Part shown: in pieces, positions 61,276 to 64,000 of the stretch | Layout: each line of letters opens with the position of its first letter | Position numbering within the stretch: position 1 is the stretch's first letter | The notes under the pieces: model-generated | Databases searched by the model: none | What the model was told of the DNA's origin: nothing | Seen by the model: only the letters and a program-made list of their open reading frames with translations | Program-made: the position numbers and the translations under genes | NCBI RefSeq assembly: GCF_022014595.1 | Contig: NZ_CP091740.1 | Span: forward strand, 1,364,001-1,428,000 | Length of the DNA: 64,000 bases | Origin: Solitalea lacus | GTDB taxonomy: Bacteria > Bacteroidota > Bacteroidia > Sphingobacteriales > Sphingobacteriaceae | Direction: 5' to 3'

Positions 61276-62829
61276 ATGGATATTATTTTATATGTAGTGG
61301 TTGCGTTGGGAGCAGGTATCGGAATTGACCGTTATTTGTTGCGTCGCTTGTTTAAAAGCCAGGAAGTTATGGCTAAAAACAAGGCAAAGCAATTCCTGAA
61401 AGACGCCGAATCGCAAGCCGAAATCCTAAAAAAGGATAAATTGCTCGAAGCCAAAGAGAAGTTTCTTCAAATGAAGGCTGAGCACGAGAAAGAAATCAAT
61501 CAAAAAAATCAGGTAGCAGCTCAACGCGATAATTCATTAAAGCAGAAAGAGCAATCGCTAAACCAAAAGATTGAAAACGTTAACCGTAAAGATCAGGAAC
61601 TTGAGGCGGTTAAACAAAATCTAAACAAGCAACTGGAGATAGTTGAAAGCAAGAAAAAAGAGGTTGACGAGCTTAAAAACGAGCATGTTGGCCAATTGGA
61701 AAAAATTGCCGGTTTAACTGCTGCAGAAGCTAAAGATCAGCTGGTTGAACAGTTGAAAGAGGAAGCTAAATCGCAAGCTATGGCATCAATTAAAGATGTA
61801 ATAGAGGATGCGAAATTGACTGCCACTAAGGAAGCTAAGAAAATTGTCGTTCAAACCATTCAGCGTACGGCTACTGAAGCTGCAATTGAGAATACAGTAT
61901 CTATTTTTAATATCGAAAGTGATGAAATTAAAGGTAGAATTATTGGTCGCGAGGGTAGAAATATTCGTGCTTTAGAGGCTGCTACCGGTGTTGAAATTAT
62001 TGTGGACGATACTCCGGAAGCGATTATTCTTTCATGTTTTGATCCTGTTCGTCGTGAAATTGCCCGTTTGTCGTTACATCGTTTGGTTACTGATGGACGA
62101 ATTCACCCTGCCCGTATTGAGGAGGTGGTTTCCAAAACTAAAAAGCAACTTGAAGATGAAATTGTTGAAATTGGTGAACGGACAGTAATTGATCTAGGTA
62201 TTCATGGTCTGCACCCGGAATTGATTCGTATGGTTGGACGTATGCGTTACCGTTCGTCATATGGTCAAAACCTGTTGCAACACTCGCGTGAGGTAGCGAA
62301 TTTATGTGCTACGATGGCTTCTGAGTTAGGGTTGAATGTAAAATTGGCTAAACGCGCCGGATTATTACACGATATTGGTAAAGTGCCAGATGATAACCCT
62401 GAAGTACCACACGCTTTATTGGGTATGCAATTGGCTGAAAAATATAAAGAGCATCCTGAAGTATGCAATGCAATTGGAGCTCACCATGATGAAATTGAGA
62501 TGACCAGCTTGTTATCACCAATTATTCAGGTATGTGATGCTATTTCAGGCGCGCGCCCTGGAGCCCGTCGTGAGGTGGTTGAAAGTTATATTAAGCGTTT
62601 GCAAGACTTAGAAAATTTAGCACTTTCATATCCTGGCGTTGAAAAGACGTTTGCTATCCAGGCTGGTCGTGAGTTACGTGTTGTAGTTGATTGTGATAAA
62701 ATCTCAGATCAACAGGCTGAAACTTTAGCATTTGATCTCTCAACCCGTATTCAAACAGAAATGACATATCCTGGACAAATTAAAGTTACTGTAATCAGGG
62801 AAAGCCGTTCGGTAGCTTACGCAAAATAG
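61276..62829 (+). CDS. rny: Ribonuclease Y
   Basis: Rny is a membrane-bound endoribonuclease that starts mRNA decay. The 517-residue protein has an N-terminal membrane segment (residues 3-17, [14 protein letters not shown]), a long coiled coil (about 30-165), a KH domain (about 205-270, [20 protein letters not shown]) and an HD domain (about 330-430) with the hallmark HD of [12 protein letters not shown]. The C-terminal portion ends [20 protein letters not shown]. All are diagnostic. A terminator follows. Confidence 0.97.
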   Translation: MDIILYVVVALGAGIGIDRYLLRRLFKSQEVMAKNKAKQFLKDAESQAEILKKDKLLEAKEKFLQMKAEHEKEINQKNQVAAQRDNSLKQKEQSLNQKIENVNRKDQELEAVKQNLNKQLEIVESKKKEVDELKNEHVGQLEKIAGLTAAEAKDQLVEQLKEEAKSQAMASIKDVIEDAKLTATKEAKKIVVQTIQRTATEAAIENTVSIFNIESDEIKGRIIGREGRNIRALEAATGVEIIVDDTPEAIILSCFDPVRREIARLSLHRLVTDGRIHPARIEEVVSKTKKQLEDEIVEIGERTVIDLGIHGLHPELIRMVGRMRYRSSYGQNLLQHSREVANLCATMASELGLNVKLAKRAGLLHDIGKVPDDNPEVPHALLGMQLAEKYKEHPEVCNAIGAHHDEIEMTSLLSPIIQVCDAISGARPGARREVVESYIKRLQDLENLALSYPGVEKTFAIQAGRELRVVVDCDKISDQQAETLAFDLSTRIQTEMTYPGQIKVTVIRESRSVAYAK

Positions 62830-62858
62830 AAGCTGAATATAAAATAGAAAGAATAAAG

Positions 62859-62886
62859 AAGGCTCGACAACTGTTGGGCCTTTTTC
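62859..62886 (+). terminator. Terminator of rny
   Basis: AAGGCTCGA (62859-62867) pairs with TTGGGCCTT (62874-62882) using two G-U pairs, with a 6-nt loop and following TTTTT. Confidence 0.8.
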
Positions 62887-62941
62887 ATATTTATGTTTTT
62901 GTTTTAAATTAGAATTTTTCAATTAAAATAAACCTTTAACC

Positions 62942-63442
62942 ATGAGTGCCGTTTCAAAATCAAAAACAACAGCTAAGGCCCCTAAATTGGTTGATCAGTA
63001 TTTTGCCAAATACGCCGAAAGTCATCAAAATAAAACGAATAAACTTATACATTGGATTTGCGTACCTGCTATTGTGTTTAGTTTGATTGGTCTGATGTGG
63101 AGTATTCCGGTTCCCTGGAGTTATCAGTTTTTGAACTGGGCCAGTTTTGGCATTGCTTTTTCCTTGTATTATTATTGGCGTTTATCTCAACCTTTGGCAC
63201 TTGTAATGTTGATTATTATAGGACTCTTTTCTGCCATTTATGTATTAATTGAACAGCAAATTGGTTTATCAGGATTGGCTATTTTATGTGCTGTTGTGTT
63301 TGTAATATCGTGGGTGTTTCAGTTTATTGGACATAAAATTGAGGGCAAAAAGCCATCTTTTTTAGATGATGTTAAGTTTTTATTGATTGGGCCTATATGG
63401 TTATTGCATTTTCTTTTTAAAAAATTAGGAATAAGCTACTAA
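62942..63442 (+). CDS. Mpo1/DUF962-like membrane protein
   Basis: The 166-residue protein has a hydrophilic N terminus (residues 1-40), then the family motif QYFAKYAESHQNKTNKLIHW (the conserved His and Asn), and about four membrane segments (ICVPAIVFSLIGLMWSIPV, FGIAFSLYYYWRLSQPLALV, LVMLIIIGLFSAIYVLIEQ and GLAILCAVVFVISWVFQFIG) with a second conserved block GHKIEGKKPSFLDD. In yeast Mpo1 is an iron-dependent dioxygenase acting in fatty-acid alpha-oxidation; the bacterial homologues are uncharacterised. It follows rny on the same strand. Confidence 0.9.
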   Translation: MSAVSKSKTTAKAPKLVDQYFAKYAESHQNKTNKLIHWICVPAIVFSLIGLMWSIPVPWSYQFLNWASFGIAFSLYYYWRLSQPLALVMLIIIGLFSAIYVLIEQQIGLSGLAILCAVVFVISWVFQFIGHKIEGKKPSFLDDVKFLLIGPIWLLHFLFKKLGISY

Positions 63443-63460
63443 GTAGTAAAAACTATGTTG

Positions 63461-63505
63461 AGGCATAAAGACGCCAAAAAAAATCGGCGACTTTATGCCT
63501 TTTTT
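63461..63505 (+). terminator. Terminator of the Mpo1-like gene
   Basis: AGGCATAAAGACGCC (63461-63475) pairs with GGCGACTTTATGCCT (63486-63500), with one mismatch, a 10-nt A-rich loop and TTTTT following. Confidence 0.93.
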
Positions 63506-63780
63506 ATTGCTCGAGATACAACAATGATAACTCAACTAGCGGTTTTATTTTACTCAAACGTTAACTTAAAATGTAGTGTTAATCCATGTAATGCTTTTTG
63601 TATTAATATTAACTTTTGAAGTTTATATTAATTAAGTTATTGATATTTAGTCTTTTGTTTTGTTTTCAGACTTGTCGCTTAACAAATTAATAACCGATAG
63701 ATAAACTAAGGTTAATTGATTGTTAATATACGCTTAATCTACTCAGTCTACTTTTGCCCTAAACAAAAATTAAGGTAAAA
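63506..63780 (+). other. Upstream region of the last gene
   Basis: The AT-rich 275-bp region carries a TAnnTTTG element, TACTTTTG at 63749-63756, about 25 nt upstream of the GTG start. No clear TTTG lies at the usual distance and no other gene is visible. Confidence 0.5.
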
Positions 63781-64000
63781 GTGAAAAATTTCTCCATTTC
63801 AAAGGTTTTCTTTTCGTTGACTGTAATGCTGCTCATGGTAAGTTCTGCTTGGGCGCAAAACGGTAAAATTGTTGGTAAAATAACCGATAAAGCCTTTAAC
63901 GAGCCAATTGTAGGCCTGCCAGTTTTGGTAAAAGGAACATCTAAGGTTACTCCATCTAATATTGACGGTCGTTACGAATTAAACCTTGCTCCAGGTACTT
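63781..64000 (+). CDS. Outer-membrane protein with a carboxypeptidase-regulatory-like domain (partial)
   Basis: The open frame starts at GTG 63781 and runs off the right edge (73 codons). It has a signal peptide (VFFSLTVMLLMVSSAWAQ) and the beginning of a carboxypeptidase-regulatory-like domain (GKIVGKITDKAFNEPIVGLP, then NIDGRYELNLAPGT). This N-terminal arrangement is characteristic of Bacteroidota TonB-dependent receptors; the plug and barrel would lie outside the window. The specific substrate cannot be inferred. Confidence 0.82.
   Translation, partial: MKNFSISKVFFSLTVMLLMVSSAWAQNGKIVGKITDKAFNEPIVGLPVLVKGTSKVTPSNIDGRYELNLAPGT

Noticed and set aside
1-64000. CRISPR array, prophage or rRNA operon
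   Set aside because: No regularly spaced repeats with unique spacers, no phage structural genes and no 16S/23S sequence were seen in reading the window.

Overview
The window comes from a low-GC member of the Bacteroidota, most likely a Sphingobacteriales-type bacterium. Four things point there. The promoters match the Bacteroidota pattern TTTG-N19-TAnnTTTG (clear at 27890-27920, 57787-57817, 798-827 and, with N21, 29592-29624). There are gldA/gldF/gldG genes, TonB-dependent receptors with N-terminal carboxypeptidase-regulatory-like domains, and the order purH-mreB-mreC-mreD-mrdA-rodA. Most of the window is chromosomal housekeeping DNA with two accessory islands.

Layout. 1-3000: a truncated membrane oxidoreductase gene, two identical tRNA-Phe genes, tdk and a conserved unknown gene. 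3003-10988: the rod-shape cluster (rodA, mrdA, mreD, mreC, mreB) followed by purH and purN, all on the minus strand. 11200-16300: an outer-membrane barrel protein, a GntR regulator, a TRIC-type membrane protein and a secreted unknown protein. 16330-18170: an intact IS1634-type insertion sequence flanked by a 128-bp direct duplication of the target. 18333-23137: tyrosine catabolism (hppD, hmgA, fahA, flavin reductase). 23201-31532: a frameshifted SdpI-family gene, two M16 peptidases, rpsT, metX behind a SAM-I riboswitch, dnaN and a membrane protein. 31764-37600: an accessory stretch with a YbhB-like protein, a CapA-like protein, a small membrane protein and a two-gene module (quinone-oxidoreductase-like, membrane-fused alpha/beta hydrolase) lying between 0.15-kb direct repeats. 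37663-42719: gldG-gldF-gldA and glyS. 43122-51867: a five-PAS histidine kinase, a BlaR1/BlaI-type pair with three operator palindromes, two envelope proteins and an aromatic amino acid hydroxylase. 51976-57748: SDR, small membrane protein, radC, a PepSY protein and a TonB-dependent siderophore receptor. 57995-64000: pheT, a coiled-coil protein, zapA, a candidate 6S-like RNA, rny, an Mpo1-like protein and the start of another carboxypeptidase-regulatory-domain protein.

How the genes work together. The aromatic hydroxylase (50098) could supply tyrosine to the HppD-HmgA-FahA route at 18-22 kb, although the aminotransferase and the maleylacetoacetate isomerase are not in the window. The mre/mrd genes form the elongation machinery. 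The PepSY protein and the siderophore receptor form an iron-uptake pair with likely operator repeats flanking the promoter. The BlaI/BlaR1-like pair has strong autoregulatory operators but no beta-lactamase and no penicillin-binding sensor domain.

The most notable items are the IS element with its 128-bp target duplication cut into a bidirectional terminator, the repeat-bounded accessory module at 34-37.5 kb, the rod-shaped ncRNA candidate between zapA and rny, the SAM-I riboswitch with a long leader and possible leader ORF, and the frameshifted SdpI gene. No CRISPR array, prophage or rRNA operon is visible.
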